Source: Sphingomonadales bacterium
GTDB lineage: Bacteria > Pseudomonadota > Alphaproteobacteria > Sphingomonadales > Sphingomonadaceae
DNA: 50,439 bases
NCBI GenBank assembly: GCA_025351405.1
Contig: JANXVZ010000012.1
Span: forward strand, 1-50,439
Reading direction: 5' to 3'
A program made the translations under genes and the position numbers. Shown piece by piece: positions 7,833-16,165 of the stretch. Under the pieces are notes generated by a model. The model did no database searches. It was not told the DNA's origin and saw only the letters and a program-made list of their open reading frames with translations. Within the stretch, counting starts at the first letter, position 1. Each line of letters starts with the position of its first letter.

Positions 7833-7914
7833 GGAACGAGGCACCCATGGCCCAGCCCGTCCGGCGGCGGCCTTTGGGGCGACAAGCCCGCCGCCAGGAT
7901 CGCCAGATGGCTGA

Positions 7915-8568
7915 TCAGGCAGCCGTGGTAGAGGTAGAAGCAGCGGTGCGGCGGCGACGCAGTGCGGTGCCGACAAGGCCGAAGCCGGCGATCAGCATGG
8001 CCCACGTCGCAGGCTCCGGGATGGCGCCGACAAGCGAGAGCGAGCCGGTCAGGACCGGATCGACAATGACCGAGACATTGTCGATTCCGACATCGACATT
8101 GTCATAGCTGGAAATATTGCGGAAGCTGACAGTCGTCGTTGCACCCGTCGCCATGAAGCTGCCGGAGATGGTGCTGAAGCTGCTGAAATTATTGGTCGAG
8201 AGGGCACTGATGGTGCCGGTCGCACCGCCAAAGGTGTAATCGAGACCCTGGGTGCCGGCGCCAAGGGCGACGAAGTCGAAACTGAAGCGGTATTGCGTGC
8301 CGGCGGTGGTCGCGATCGTCTGCTGCAGGACATTCGTACCGGAGACGTTTCCGGCACCGAAAAAGGCATAGGTGTTGCTGCTCTGCGCCGAGGTTACACT
8401 GGAGCCGATATAATCGTGATATCGTGACCCCTGCCAGGCATCGACCGTGCCGGTGGCGGACCACCCCGACAGGCCGGCACTTTCAAACCCGCCATTGACG
8501 ACAATTGCCGCGGAAGCCGGCACTGGTACCAACGCCAGCAGGATGCAAAAGCGAACCCTGTCAAACAT
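7915..8568 (-). CDS. PEP-CTERM sorting-domain exoprotein
   Basis: The 217-residue product has a signal peptide (ILLALVPVPASA), a beta-rich jelly-roll region starting IVVNGGFESAGLSGWSATG, which resembles carbohydrate-binding or DUF642-like modules, and the C-terminal anchor PEPATWAMLIAGFGLVG followed by LRRRR. The anchor combines the PEP motif, a membrane helix and an Arg cluster; such proteins are processed by exosortase and placed at the cell surface, often with exopolysaccharide. The wording of the anchor is typical for sphingomonads. AAAGGG precedes the ATG, and the AT-rich upstream region has a TTGACT that could be a -35 element. No exosortase gene is in the window. Confidence 0.9.
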   Translation of the reverse strand: MFDRVRFCILLALVPVPASAAIVVNGGFESAGLSGWSATGTVDAWQGSRYHDYIGSSVTSAQSSNTYAFFGAGNVSGTNVLQQTIATTAGTQYRFSFDFVALGAGTQGLDYTFGGATGTISALSTNNFSSFSTISGSFMATGATTTVSFRNISSYDNVDVGIDNVSVIVDPVLTGSLSLVGAIPEPATWAMLIAGFGLVGTALRRRRTAASTSTTAA

Positions 8569-8723
8569 AAATTGCCCTTTGTTAATAAAGAGTTTTTAGC
8601 AGTTTTAGGGCCATGTGACAAGTCAAGTTTCTGTAATCTTTGGTCAGTTCGGCGCAATGTTCGGCGCGGAAGTCGGCCCGAAAGTGGGCGCGGTACTAGT
8701 CTGCCCGACCCCGGCGGCGGCGG

Positions 8724-9287
8724 TTACAAGCTGCGGATCAACTGCCGCACGACGGCGATCCAGGGCACGTCGGCAAGGACCTGCTGGCGCGCACCCGGGC
8801 TGAGCGGCAGCAGCTGCACACGGCCATTTTCCGTGGCAGCAAGGCGCCCGAAGGCGAAACGGCCGACCGGGCGCGGCACCAGTACATCGCGGTTGACGGC
8901 GCTGCCGAAATGCTCCGGCGCCAGCTTTTCGGCCCATAGCGCGTCACCGCTGCGGTAATCCCCCTGCGTTACGTCGACGATGATGCCGATCATGTCGCTG
9001 CCAGGGGCCGGCGGCAGCAGTGTTTGCGGTCGGCGCGGCGCGGTGGCGCCATCGCCGGACAGGATGGCGGCGACCGGCACATCCGGACGGCCGGGCATGG
9101 TGACAAGATCGGCAGCATCGACGCCCAGCGCCGCGGCAATGCGGTTGAGCCATCCCACCGAGACGGTGCGGGTCCCGGTTTCCAGCCGGCCGATGGTTTG
9201 CGCGGTCGTGGCAGGATCGCAACGCGCCGCGACCTCGTGCAGGGTCAGGCCCTTGGCCTTGCGGACTTCCCGGATGCGCGTGAGCAT
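8724..9287 (-). CDS. XRE-family transcriptional regulator with C-terminal domain
   Basis: The 187-residue product has an N-terminal helix-turn-helix (MLTRIREVRKAKGLTLHEVA, QTIGRLETGTRTVSVGWLNRIAAALG, residues 1-60) and a C-terminal half (GIIVDVTQGDYRSGDALWAEKL...VLVPRPVGRFAFGRL) that resembles the S24/LexA-like beta fold without a clear Ser-Lys pair. It is divergent from the DUF6456 gene at 9387, with 99 bp between. Its start context GGAATTAACCATG is nearly the same as that of the divergent gene. It may regulate both through the inverted repeat at 9355-9373. Confidence 0.85.
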   Translation of the reverse strand: MLTRIREVRKAKGLTLHEVAARCDPATTAQTIGRLETGTRTVSVGWLNRIAAALGVDAADLVTMPGRPDVPVAAILSGDGATAPRRPQTLLPPAPGSDMIGIIVDVTQGDYRSGDALWAEKLAPEHFGSAVNRDVLVPRPVGRFAFGRLAATENGRVQLLPLSPGARQQVLADVPWIAVVRQLIRSL

Positions 9288-9354
9288 GGTTAATTCCTGA
9301 ATCCTGTGAACCTGTATGGTTTAATCTGTCCTACAGTTACCACGCTGTGGCAAG

Positions 9355-9373
9355 ACCCAATTCGCAATTGGGT
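9355..9373. promoter_or_regulatory. Perfect 8-bp-arm inverted repeat in the XRE/DUF6456 divergon
   Basis: ACCCAATT-CGC-AATTGGGT is a perfect inverted repeat, 13 bp before the DUF6456 ATG. Its right arm abuts the Shine-Dalgarno region (GGTGAGG). It could be an operator for the adjacent XRE protein or an RNA hairpin that limits ribosome access. Confidence 0.6.
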
Positions 9374-9386
9374 GAGGAAATTAACC

Positions 9387-9899
9387 ATGCGAAGATCACG
9401 AAAGCCAGTCGGCCAGCCCGATGATATTCTGCCGGAACCACGCAACCGATTGCTGGCGCAGCGGCGACTGGCGCCCGCCGATGCCGTCGATCGCAGCGTC
9501 GTAACCGTCAACCTGGCGGAATCGCCGCTGGCGTGGCTGGCGCGGCGCGGCCTGGTGGCACCGCTGCAATTCGCCGCCAGCGAGCGACTGCGGCACGACT
9601 TCATGATGGCGGGCCAGGCACCGCGCGTCACCATGCGCTGGGACGCGGCGCCGGGCAGCCCGCGCGGCGGCGGTGGCCAGCCAATGGACCCGACAACATC
9701 GCAGATCAGCGCGCGGCAGCGCTTCGATGCCGCCGTAGCTGCCGCGGGTCCGGGTCTGGGCGACATATTGTGGCGGGTGGTGTGCATGGGCGACGGGCTG
9801 GAGACTGCGGAGCGTGCGCTTGGCTGGCCGTCACGCGCCGGCAAGCTGGTGCTGCTGCTGGCGCTCGATCGGCTGGTGTCTCACTACAAGCTGGCTTGA
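9387..9899 (+). CDS. DUF6456 domain-containing protein
   Basis: The 170-residue product is basic at its N terminus (MRRSRKPVGQPDD), has a segment SPLAWLARRGLVAPLQFAASERLRHDF typical of DUF6456, and ends with a helical region GDILWRVVCMGDGLETAERALGWPSRAGKLVLLLALDRL that looks like a helix-turn-helix. Related alphaproteobacterial proteins pair DUF6456 with putative DNA-binding regions, and the function is not established. The ATG at 9387 has GGTGAGG upstream; a longer frame reaches 9306 but crosses the operator-like repeat. It is divergent from an XRE regulator and followed by sodC after about 50 bp. Confidence 0.7.
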   Translation: MRRSRKPVGQPDDILPEPRNRLLAQRRLAPADAVDRSVVTVNLAESPLAWLARRGLVAPLQFAASERLRHDFMMAGQAPRVTMRWDAAPGSPRGGGGQPMDPTTSQISARQRFDAAVAAAGPGLGDILWRVVCMGDGLETAERALGWPSRAGKLVLLLALDRLVSHYKLA

Positions 9900-9950
9900 A
9901 GCAGGCCGGCAAAGCATCGATAGTCGATGTTTCCTTGTGGAGAGTTTCCC

Positions 9951-10520
9951 ATGCAGATGCGCCGGTTCATGCTTCTTGCGACCATTGTCCCGCTCGGCCT
10001 TGCCAGCGCCGCGGGTGCAATAAAGGCGACGTCGATGGGCCGGACGCACGGTGCACCGCCGGCCCTGTCGATCACGACCAACCTGCTGGGGCCCAAGGAC
10101 GAGCAGATCGGCACCGCGACCGTGACCCAGGAAGCCGGTGGCGTCCATGTTGCCGCGACCCTCAATGGCCTGCCGGCCGGAAGTTATGCCATTCATCTTC
10201 ATGCGGTCGGCAAGTGCGAAGGCCCGGCGTTCACCACCGCCGGCGGGCATTTCAACCCCGGCATGAAGCAGCACGGCAACCTCAACCCCATGGGCGAGCA
10301 TGCCGGAGACTTGCCCAACCTGACCATCGGCGCCGATGGCAAGGGCACTCTCGACGCCATGCGCAGCGGAATGCGGCTGGTGGACGGCGATGCGCCGCTG
10401 CTCGATGCCGATGGTGCAGCGATCGTCCTCCATGCCGGACCAGACGACTACAAGACCGATCCATCGGGAAATTCAGGCGCGCGGATTGCGTGCGGCGTAC
10501 TGGTGGCTGCGCGGAAATAG
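9951..10520 (+). CDS. sodC: Superoxide dismutase [Cu-Zn], periplasmic
   Basis: The 189-residue product has a signal peptide (RRFMLLATIVPLGLASAAGA) and the complete Cu-Zn superoxide dismutase pattern: copper ligands in AIHLHAVG, the disulfide Cys in GKCEGPAF, zinc-loop histidines in GGHFNPGMKQHG and GEHAGDLPN, the last copper His in VLHAGPDDY, and the second Cys in RIACGVL. It dismutes superoxide in the periplasm. GGAGAG precedes the ATG at 9951 (MQMRRF; an ATG two codons later is also possible). The stop codon is directly followed by the first unit of the 34-bp repeat array, and the gene converges with tRNA-His. Confidence 0.95.
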   Translation: MQMRRFMLLATIVPLGLASAAGAIKATSMGRTHGAPPALSITTNLLGPKDEQIGTATVTQEAGGVHVAATLNGLPAGSYAIHLHAVGKCEGPAFTTAGGHFNPGMKQHGNLNPMGEHAGDLPNLTIGADGKGTLDAMRSGMRLVDGDAPLLDADGAAIVLHAGPDDYKTDPSGNSGARIACGVLVAARK

Positions 10521-10656
10521 GGCCTGCACCAGCCTTCGCTGGGGCGATCGACGGGGCCTGCACCAGCCTTCGCTGGGGCGATCGACGGGGCCTGCACCAG
10601 CCTTCGCTGGGGCGATCGACGGGGCCTGCACCAGCCTTCGCTGGGGCGATCGACGG
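10521..10656. repeat. Four perfect tandem copies of a 34-bp unit containing the tRNA-His 3' end
   Basis: Units at 10521-10554, 10555-10588, 10589-10622 and 10623-10656 are identical. Each begins GGCCTGCACC, contains the hairpin CCAGCCTTCGCTGG, and ends GGGCGATCGACGG. The last 15 bases of each unit (minus strand CCGTCGATCGCCCCA) are the 3' end of the tRNA-His gene; only in the fourth unit do they belong to the intact tRNA. The palindrome is REP-like. Confidence 0.95.
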
Positions 10657-10719
10657 GGATTGAACCCGCAACCTCCGGTACCACAAACCGGCGCTCTAAC
10701 CAATTGAGCTACGACCGCC
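10642..10719 (-). tRNA. tRNA-His (GTG)
   Basis: Reading the minus strand, the sequence folds as a cloverleaf of 78 nt with encoded CCA. It has an eight-pair acceptor stem that includes the G-1:C73 pair unique to tRNA-His (GGCGGTCG with CGATCGCC), D arm GCTC...GAGC, anticodon loop with GTG between GCCGG and CCGG arms, and T arm GCGGG-TTCAATC-CCCGT. The 3' end lies within the last unit of the 34-bp repeat array, so transcripts that run on would contain three more copies of its 3' end. Confidence 0.95.
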
Positions 10720-10904
10720 ACACGGCGCGCGTTGTCCACGCAAGGCGCGTCAGATAGAGGAGGCCGAGGGCGGGCGCAAGCTGGAGATGTGCGGGCGCGG
10801 CGCAATCGGGCGTGTTTGCACTTCCCTAGGCTGCGCCGTTCGATTATTGCGCGAGTACGCAACTTCCTTCCGGCCGCAATTCCAGCTCACAAGCGAGTCA
10901 CCCC

Positions 10905-11939
10905 ATGATTTTCGACGCGCCCGATTTCGACGCTCATGAAGCCGTGCATTTCGCCCAGGACGCGGCCACGGGGTTGAACGCCATCATCGTGCTGCATTCG
11001 ACGCACCTGGGGCCCGCCGCCGGCGGTTGCCGCTGGTGGACCTATGCCGATGATGCCGCGGCGTTGACCGATGCCCTGCGGCTGTCCCGCGGCATGAGCT
11101 ACAAGAACGCCATGGCCGGGTTGCCCATGGGCGGCGGCAAGGCCGTCATCATGAAGGGCGCCGCCAAGACCGAGGCGATGCTCGAAGCCTTTGGCGGTGT
11201 TATCGATTCGCTTGGTGGCCGTTACGTGACCGCCGAGGATGTCGGGATGAGCGATGCCGACATGACCGTCATTTCGCGGCGGACAAAACATGTTTCCGGT
11301 TTGCCGGTGGCGGGCGGCGCGGCGGGCGGCAACCCCGGGCCATCGACGGCAGAGGGCGTGTTTGTCGGCATGCGTGCCGCTGTCGCCCACAAGCTTGGGC
11401 GCCATGATTTTGCCGGCGTCCATGTCGCGATCCAGGGTCTGGGCAGCGTGGGTGGCGCACTTGCAGAAAAGCTGGCGGTGGCGGGCGCCGTGCTGACGCT
11501 TGCCGATATCGACGATTCGCGGGCGCGGGCGTTTGCGGCACGGCTGGGGGCGACGGCGGTCCCGGTTGGCGACATAACCGGGGTTGCGGCCGATGTGTTC
11601 AGTCCCAATGCACTGGGCGCGGTGCTCGATGCGAGCACGATCGCCGGGTTGAAGGTTGCCGTGGTGGCCGGGGCTGCAAACAACCAGCTTGCGACACCCA
11701 CCGACGGCGAACGGCTTGCAGCGCGCGGCATTTTGTACGCGCCGGATTACGTCATCAACGCCGGCGGCATCATCAACGTCGTGGCAGAATATCTGGGCCA
11801 TGGTGACGCCGCGTCCGTCGCGCAATCCATCGCCCGGATCGAAGGCCGGCTGCATGATATCTTTGCCGAGGCCGAGCGCAGCGGTCGGCCGACGGACGCG
11901 GTTGCCGATTCCATGGCGCGGGCGCTTATCGGGCGGTGA
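10905..11939 (+). CDS. Leu/Phe/Val-type amino-acid dehydrogenase
   Basis: The 344-residue product belongs to the Glu/Leu/Phe/Val dehydrogenase family. The N-terminal catalytic domain contains GPAAGGCRWWTY and the lysine motif GLPMGGGKAVI; the C-terminal NAD domain has the Rossmann motif IQGLGSVGGALAEKL with an acidic strand end ADIDDS, and AGAANNQL. These enzymes reversibly deaminate branched-chain or aromatic amino acids to 2-oxoacids with NAD. The length fits leucine or phenylalanine dehydrogenase rather than glutamate dehydrogenase. The exact substrate is uncertain. It is monocistronic, downstream of tRNA-His and convergent with tamB. Confidence 0.88.
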   Translation: MIFDAPDFDAHEAVHFAQDAATGLNAIIVLHSTHLGPAAGGCRWWTYADDAAALTDALRLSRGMSYKNAMAGLPMGGGKAVIMKGAAKTEAMLEAFGGVIDSLGGRYVTAEDVGMSDADMTVISRRTKHVSGLPVAGGAAGGNPGPSTAEGVFVGMRAAVAHKLGRHDFAGVHVAIQGLGSVGGALAEKLAVAGAVLTLADIDDSRARAFAARLGATAVPVGDITGVAADVFSPNALGAVLDASTIAGLKVAVVAGAANNQLATPTDGERLAARGILYAPDYVINAGGIINVVAEYLGHGDAASVAQSIARIEGRLHDIFAEAERSGRPTDAVADSMARALIGR

Positions 11940-11957
11940 CCAGCCGCCCCGACGGCA

Positions 11958-14900
11958 TCAATAGTCCTTTTTCCATTTCAGGCTGACGCTGGTACCGCCC
12001 AGGGTCGCGACTTGCGACAGGATCGACAGGGAGCGCGTCAACGACACTTCGAGGTTGCTGGCGGTGTAGCCCTGTGCATCGGTGGCTACCTCCACATAGA
12101 CGCTGCGGCCGATGTACTGCCCGGCCGCGACCGCGGTCTTGCGGCCCAGCGTGGTATCGGCCGGCAGTATGCGCAGACGGTCGATGCCCAGGCCCTTGCG
12201 CACTGCATTTATCGGGTTGAAGCCGCCGCCGTTGCTCGGGCGCAGCGAAGCCAGTGCGCCTGCCAGCTGCAACGCTTCGGGTGCCGACAAATTGGTCACG
12301 GAGGCGCCGAACAATACGCGGCTGAGCACTTCATCTTCGGGCAGCGCCGGCACCGAGCTGAATTTGATTTCCGGATGCAGCCCACTGCCGCTGATGCTGA
12401 GCTGCGCCGTAAAGCCGTTCGAGCTGCTTTCAGCGGTAATGTCGATAAGGGGATCGGGCGGGTAGCCGCCCTGGAAGCGGATATCGCCCTTCGTCAGTTC
12501 GAATCGCTTGCCGGCAAAGTCATAATCGCCGCGCACCAGTTGCACGCGGCCGGTCAATTCCGGGGTTGTCGCGCCGCCGGTGACCTTCAGGTTGCCGCGC
12601 CATTCCGATGTCAGCCCCATGCCCGATACCGTCAACCGCCGGTCGGCACTGGTATCGATTTCGAGCAGCCAGCGCGTCGGCTTGGCATAGACGATGCCGG
12701 GCCGTCCCAGCGCGCGGGTGTTGACTTCGCGCACGTCGAGCACCGCAACCTCGGCAGTGGCGGCGCGACCGATGCGGAACCCGGCCTTGTCGATGGCAAG
12801 CTTGCCCGAGACGACGCCGCCATATTCGTCGGTGGCGATGCGGATGCGGCCGGTGGCGGTGCCGGTCAGATCGTCACGGTTGAGCAATTGCGCGTTTTTC
12901 AATTGCAGCCGGATATCCATCGGGAAGGCGCGTTCGGCGGACAGGTCGATGCCACCGGTGCCGGTGATGCTGCCACCCTTGCCCGCATCCCCGGTGAATT
13001 TGGTCAATTCCAGCCGCGACCCGGTGAAGCGACTGTCGAGGATGACATTCTCCACGACCGCGCCAAGGATCGGGCTTTCGACGCGGGCGCCCTGCGTGCG
13101 GACGGTGCCGGTGATACGCGGATCCCCCAATGGCCCGCTGACATCGGCAGCGACCACCACCGGGCCACGCACGTCGAGCGCCTCGATGCCGGCAAGCCCC
13201 CAGATTGCCTGTGCCGGCCCGTTGTAGCGCGCCTGGGCAAACAAGGGACTCGCGAACAGCCGCGCCTTCACCGTGTCCCCTGGCGGGAACGGCCCCAGGC
13301 GCGCCTGCACCCGGCCCTCGACCTTGCCGCCGCGAACGATGACGACCTTGGCGACGGCCTCGTTGCCGTTGAGATCGGCATTGATGCCAAGGTCGATCGG
13401 CGTCGATGACGATGCAATGCCGGCACGCGACAGGCCGTTGACGCGCAGGCGCGCTGTTCCCGTCGGCAATCCACCGGCGGGCATCCGCAGGTCGAGGTCG
13501 CCCGAAACATGGCCGCTCAGGTCATAGCCGGGGAGGAACAGCGGCAACAGTCCAAGGCCGATGCCATCGAGCCGTGCCTTGACGGCACTGGTGTTGCCGA
13601 ACAGCCCCGACAGTTCGGCGCGGCCATAACTGGTGACGACGCCGACAGGCGCGAGTTGCCAGCCCGCCGCGGTCCTGGTGAGGACGGCGGCGTTGCTCAG
13701 CGTGATCGGCTTGCCATCGAGCCTGCCGTTGCCGCTGACGGAAATGCGATCCGGGGCAAATGCGATATCGGTATTGAAGGCGAAGGGCACGCTGGTGTTG
13801 CCGGCGATATCGACATGGGCGGTTCCCCGGCCCTGGTGATAATCGAGCGTGCCATCGGCCTTGCTGACATGGACCTCCTCGCGGTCCACCCCCAGCAGCC
13901 TGAAGCTGCCGGTGGCGCTCGCCCCGGCATCGGGAAGCATCAGCACGAGCTTGACATCGCCGGCTGCGATGGTGACCGGCGTCGTCGTCGCCAGCGTTGC
14001 ATCGCGGGCGGTCATCGCCAGGTCGACACGCTGCACGGCTCCGGCAGCGCTGAGCCCGGCTCGACCGCTCAAGCCGGTGCCGGCCAGTGCCAACTGTCCC
14101 GCAAACGGTCCCGCCACGGTCTGGGTCAGGCTGCCGTGTGCCGTGACCCCGGCAACGCTGGCGCTGGCGAGATCGATGACCAGCGGGCCGGCGCCGGTGC
14201 GGATAAGCCCGCGCGCACTGGCCGGGCCATAGGCGGAGCCGCCGCGTGCATCGAAACTCCAGCCGCCGGCCGCAGGGGCGACGCGCCCGGTGACACCCGC
14301 CAGCCCGATGCCAAGGCCGGGCCGCGCCAGCACCAGGTCGACCGTGGGGGCGTCTATCTGCCCGGCGAGCACCAGCTGCACCGGACCATAAGCGCGCGAG
14401 TTGCCGCTTCCCGTCAGGCGGATGAATCCGTCAGGCGCGCGTGTTCCGCTTGCGGTCAGCGCCAGCCCGGGCGACATCAGCCGCGCGTTGCGGAAGGACA
14501 GCGACAGGTCGCCTGCAACATCGATATCGGCGGTTATGCGCGGCTTGCCCTCCATCAGCGTGTTGAAAAAACCGTTGTCGAGGCGGGTGACCTGCACATC
14601 GGCGGTGCCGGCGACGCGGGCGCCATTGGCGGCAGGTGTCACGGCAAGATCGGCCCGAATATCGGCGATGCCGAGGCCGGGCAGAACATAGCCGGGCAGG
14701 GTGCCCTTGATGCCGATGCGATAACGGTCCTCCCCCAGCACAAGGGCGACGCTGGCGGTACCGTTCATGCGATCGGATCGGAAGGCGAGGGCCTGCGCGG
14801 TCAACTGGCCGTTGGCAAGCGTCAGCGGGCCGGTGATGCGGACATTGGTCAGCAAGGCGCCCGCGGTCTCGCCGACGCCGCTGACACGCTGCGCCGTCAG

Positions 14901-16163
14901 GCTGACCGGGATCAGGGTCGGTTGCGCGCCGGCGCGGACGATCCCGGCGGCGCGGACCCCCATCGCCTCGGTTGCACCCCAGGCGATGCGGTCGGCGGTC
15001 AGCCGATAATCGACAAGCGGATCGGCGAAGCGGCCCGCCAGCCGTGCCGTCAACTGGATATTGGCGCCACTGACCCGCGGGTGCAGCGCTGCAGGTTGCA
15101 GCAGCCGGGCGTTGACGGCGATGTTGCGCAGCGTTTCCGAAGCGAAATCGGCACCGCCACTGATATCGGCACTAAGCGCCGGACTGGCCAGCCGCGCCGT
15201 CAGGTCAAGGGTGCGATCCGCCAGCCGCGCGGTGGCGTTGACCGCCAGCCGTGGACCCAGCAGCCGCAGCGCCGCACCGTGCAGCACGCCACCGGGCTGC
15301 ACCGTTCCAACGGCGACAAACTGCCCGGCGCGCGCGTTGACGGCGAAATCCGCCAATGGCGCTTCGCCGAGCCGCGCCAGCAACCGGCCCTTCCACACCG
15401 TCCAGCTGCCGTCGCCGGACAGCTTGACCTGCAGGGGCGCGGCCAGGCCGAGCAATGTCGTCACCACGCCGCCCTTTGGTGCTTCGACCAGGGCGTCGAC
15501 GTCGAAGATATTGTCATCGGGGCGCGAATCGAGCTTGAGCCGCACGGTGTCGCCGCCGTTCACGCCGGCGCCTGCCAGGGTCAGCGCTGCAAGGTCGATC
15601 CTGGCGCGGCCGGCACGAATGTCGGCGCTGCCGCCCAACCCGAGCACGCGCATCGAACCGATGACCGGCGCTTCGAGGATCAGCCTGTCGATGCGCAGTT
15701 TGGCGATGTCGATATCGATATCGGGCAGGATGCGCTTGTCGGCGGAGGGGCGCAGCTCGGGCTTGCGCAACACCCGGACTTCGCGCGCCAGTACCGATCG
15801 TGCGGTCAACCGGTTGGACACAAGATCGAGTGGTCGCCAGTCAAGATCGAGCTCGGGGATCGTCGCGAAAACGCCCTTGGGATCGCCAATCGTGATGTCA
15901 TGGATGATGGCGTTGCCGAAAATCGAGCCGTCGATGCGCCCCGCCCGGATGAACAACCCGGACTTGGGTGCATAAAGCGGCAATTGGCGGACGATGAAGG
16001 CGCGGCCGCTGTCGCTGTCGAGCCAGCGCACCGCCCCATAGCCGAGCACGCCGAGCAGGATGATGAGCAGCACCGCCGCCGACAGCACGCGGCCGATGAT
16101 GCGCGAATTGGCCCGGGCGCTGCGGCGCGCCGGCGCGATATCGGTTTCGGGCAAATCGGCCAC
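11958..16163 (-). CDS. tamB: Translocation and assembly module protein TamB (DUF490)
   Basis: The 1401-residue product has a single N-terminal membrane anchor (RVLSAAVLLIILLGVLGYGAVRW), a long periplasmic region of repeating beta segments as in AsmA/TamB bridge-like lipid-transfer proteins, and the C-terminal TamB/DUF490 domain (about residues 1050-1401) with YVEVATDAQGYTASNLEVSLTRSLSILSQV near the end. TamB spans the periplasm and works with TamA in outer-membrane protein or phospholipid transport. The start is a GTG two bases after the tamA stop, so the genes form an operon with coupled translation. The length is usual for alphaproteobacteria. Confidence 0.93.
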   Translation of the reverse strand: MADLPETDIAPARRSARANSRIIGRVLSAAVLLIILLGVLGYGAVRWLDSDSGRAFIVRQLPLYAPKSGLFIRAGRIDGSIFGNAIIHDITIGDPKGVFATIPELDLDWRPLDLVSNRLTARSVLAREVRVLRKPELRPSADKRILPDIDIDIAKLRIDRLILEAPVIGSMRVLGLGGSADIRAGRARIDLAALTLAGAGVNGGDTVRLKLDSRPDDNIFDVDALVEAPKGGVVTTLLGLAAPLQVKLSGDGSWTVWKGRLLARLGEAPLADFAVNARAGQFVAVGTVQPGGVLHGAALRLLGPRLAVNATARLADRTLDLTARLASPALSADISGGADFASETLRNIAVNARLLQPAALHPRVSGANIQLTARLAGRFADPLVDYRLTADRIAWGATEAMGVRAAGIVRAGAQPTLIPVSLTAQRVSGVGETAGALLTNVRITGPLTLANGQLTAQALAFRSDRMNGTASVALVLGEDRYRIGIKGTLPGYVLPGLGIADIRADLAVTPAANGARVAGTADVQVTRLDNGFFNTLMEGKPRITADIDVAGDLSLSFRNARLMSPGLALTASGTRAPDGFIRLTGSGNSRAYGPVQLVLAGQIDAPTVDLVLARPGLGIGLAGVTGRVAPAAGGWSFDARGGSAYGPASARGLIRTGAGPLVIDLASASVAGVTAHGSLTQTVAGPFAGQLALAGTGLSGRAGLSAAGAVQRVDLAMTARDATLATTTPVTIAAGDVKLVLMLPDAGASATGSFRLLGVDREEVHVSKADGTLDYHQGRGTAHVDIAGNTSVPFAFNTDIAFAPDRISVSGNGRLDGKPITLSNAAVLTRTAAGWQLAPVGVVTSYGRAELSGLFGNTSAVKARLDGIGLGLLPLFLPGYDLSGHVSGDLDLRMPAGGLPTGTARLRVNGLSRAGIASSSTPIDLGINADLNGNEAVAKVVIVRGGKVEGRVQARLGPFPPGDTVKARLFASPLFAQARYNGPAQAIWGLAGIEALDVRGPVVVAADVSGPLGDPRITGTVRTQGARVESPILGAVVENVILDSRFTGSRLELTKFTGDAGKGGSITGTGGIDLSAERAFPMDIRLQLKNAQLLNRDDLTGTATGRIRIATDEYGGVVSGKLAIDKAGFRIGRAATAEVAVLDVREVNTRALGRPGIVYAKPTRWLLEIDTSADRRLTVSGMGLTSEWRGNLKVTGGATTPELTGRVQLVRGDYDFAGKRFELTKGDIRFQGGYPPDPLIDITAESSSNGFTAQLSISGSGLHPEIKFSSVPALPEDEVLSRVLFGASVTNLSAPEALQLAGALASLRPSNGGGFNPINAVRKGLGIDRLRILPADTTLGRKTAVAAGQYIGRSVYVEVATDAQGYTASNLEVSLTRSLSILSQVATLGGTSVSLKWKKDY

Positions 16164-16165
16164 GC

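Noticed and set aside
7847-8107. Plus-strand frame with AGGGAACGAGG before ATG 7847, antisense to the PEP-CTERM gene
   Set aside because: The peptide is Arg/Ala-rich with no family resemblance and runs over the well-supported PEP-CTERM coding sequence.
10521-10656. Repeat array considered as CRISPR
   Set aside because: Units are directly abutting with no spacers and are derived from a tRNA end and palindrome; no cas gene is present.
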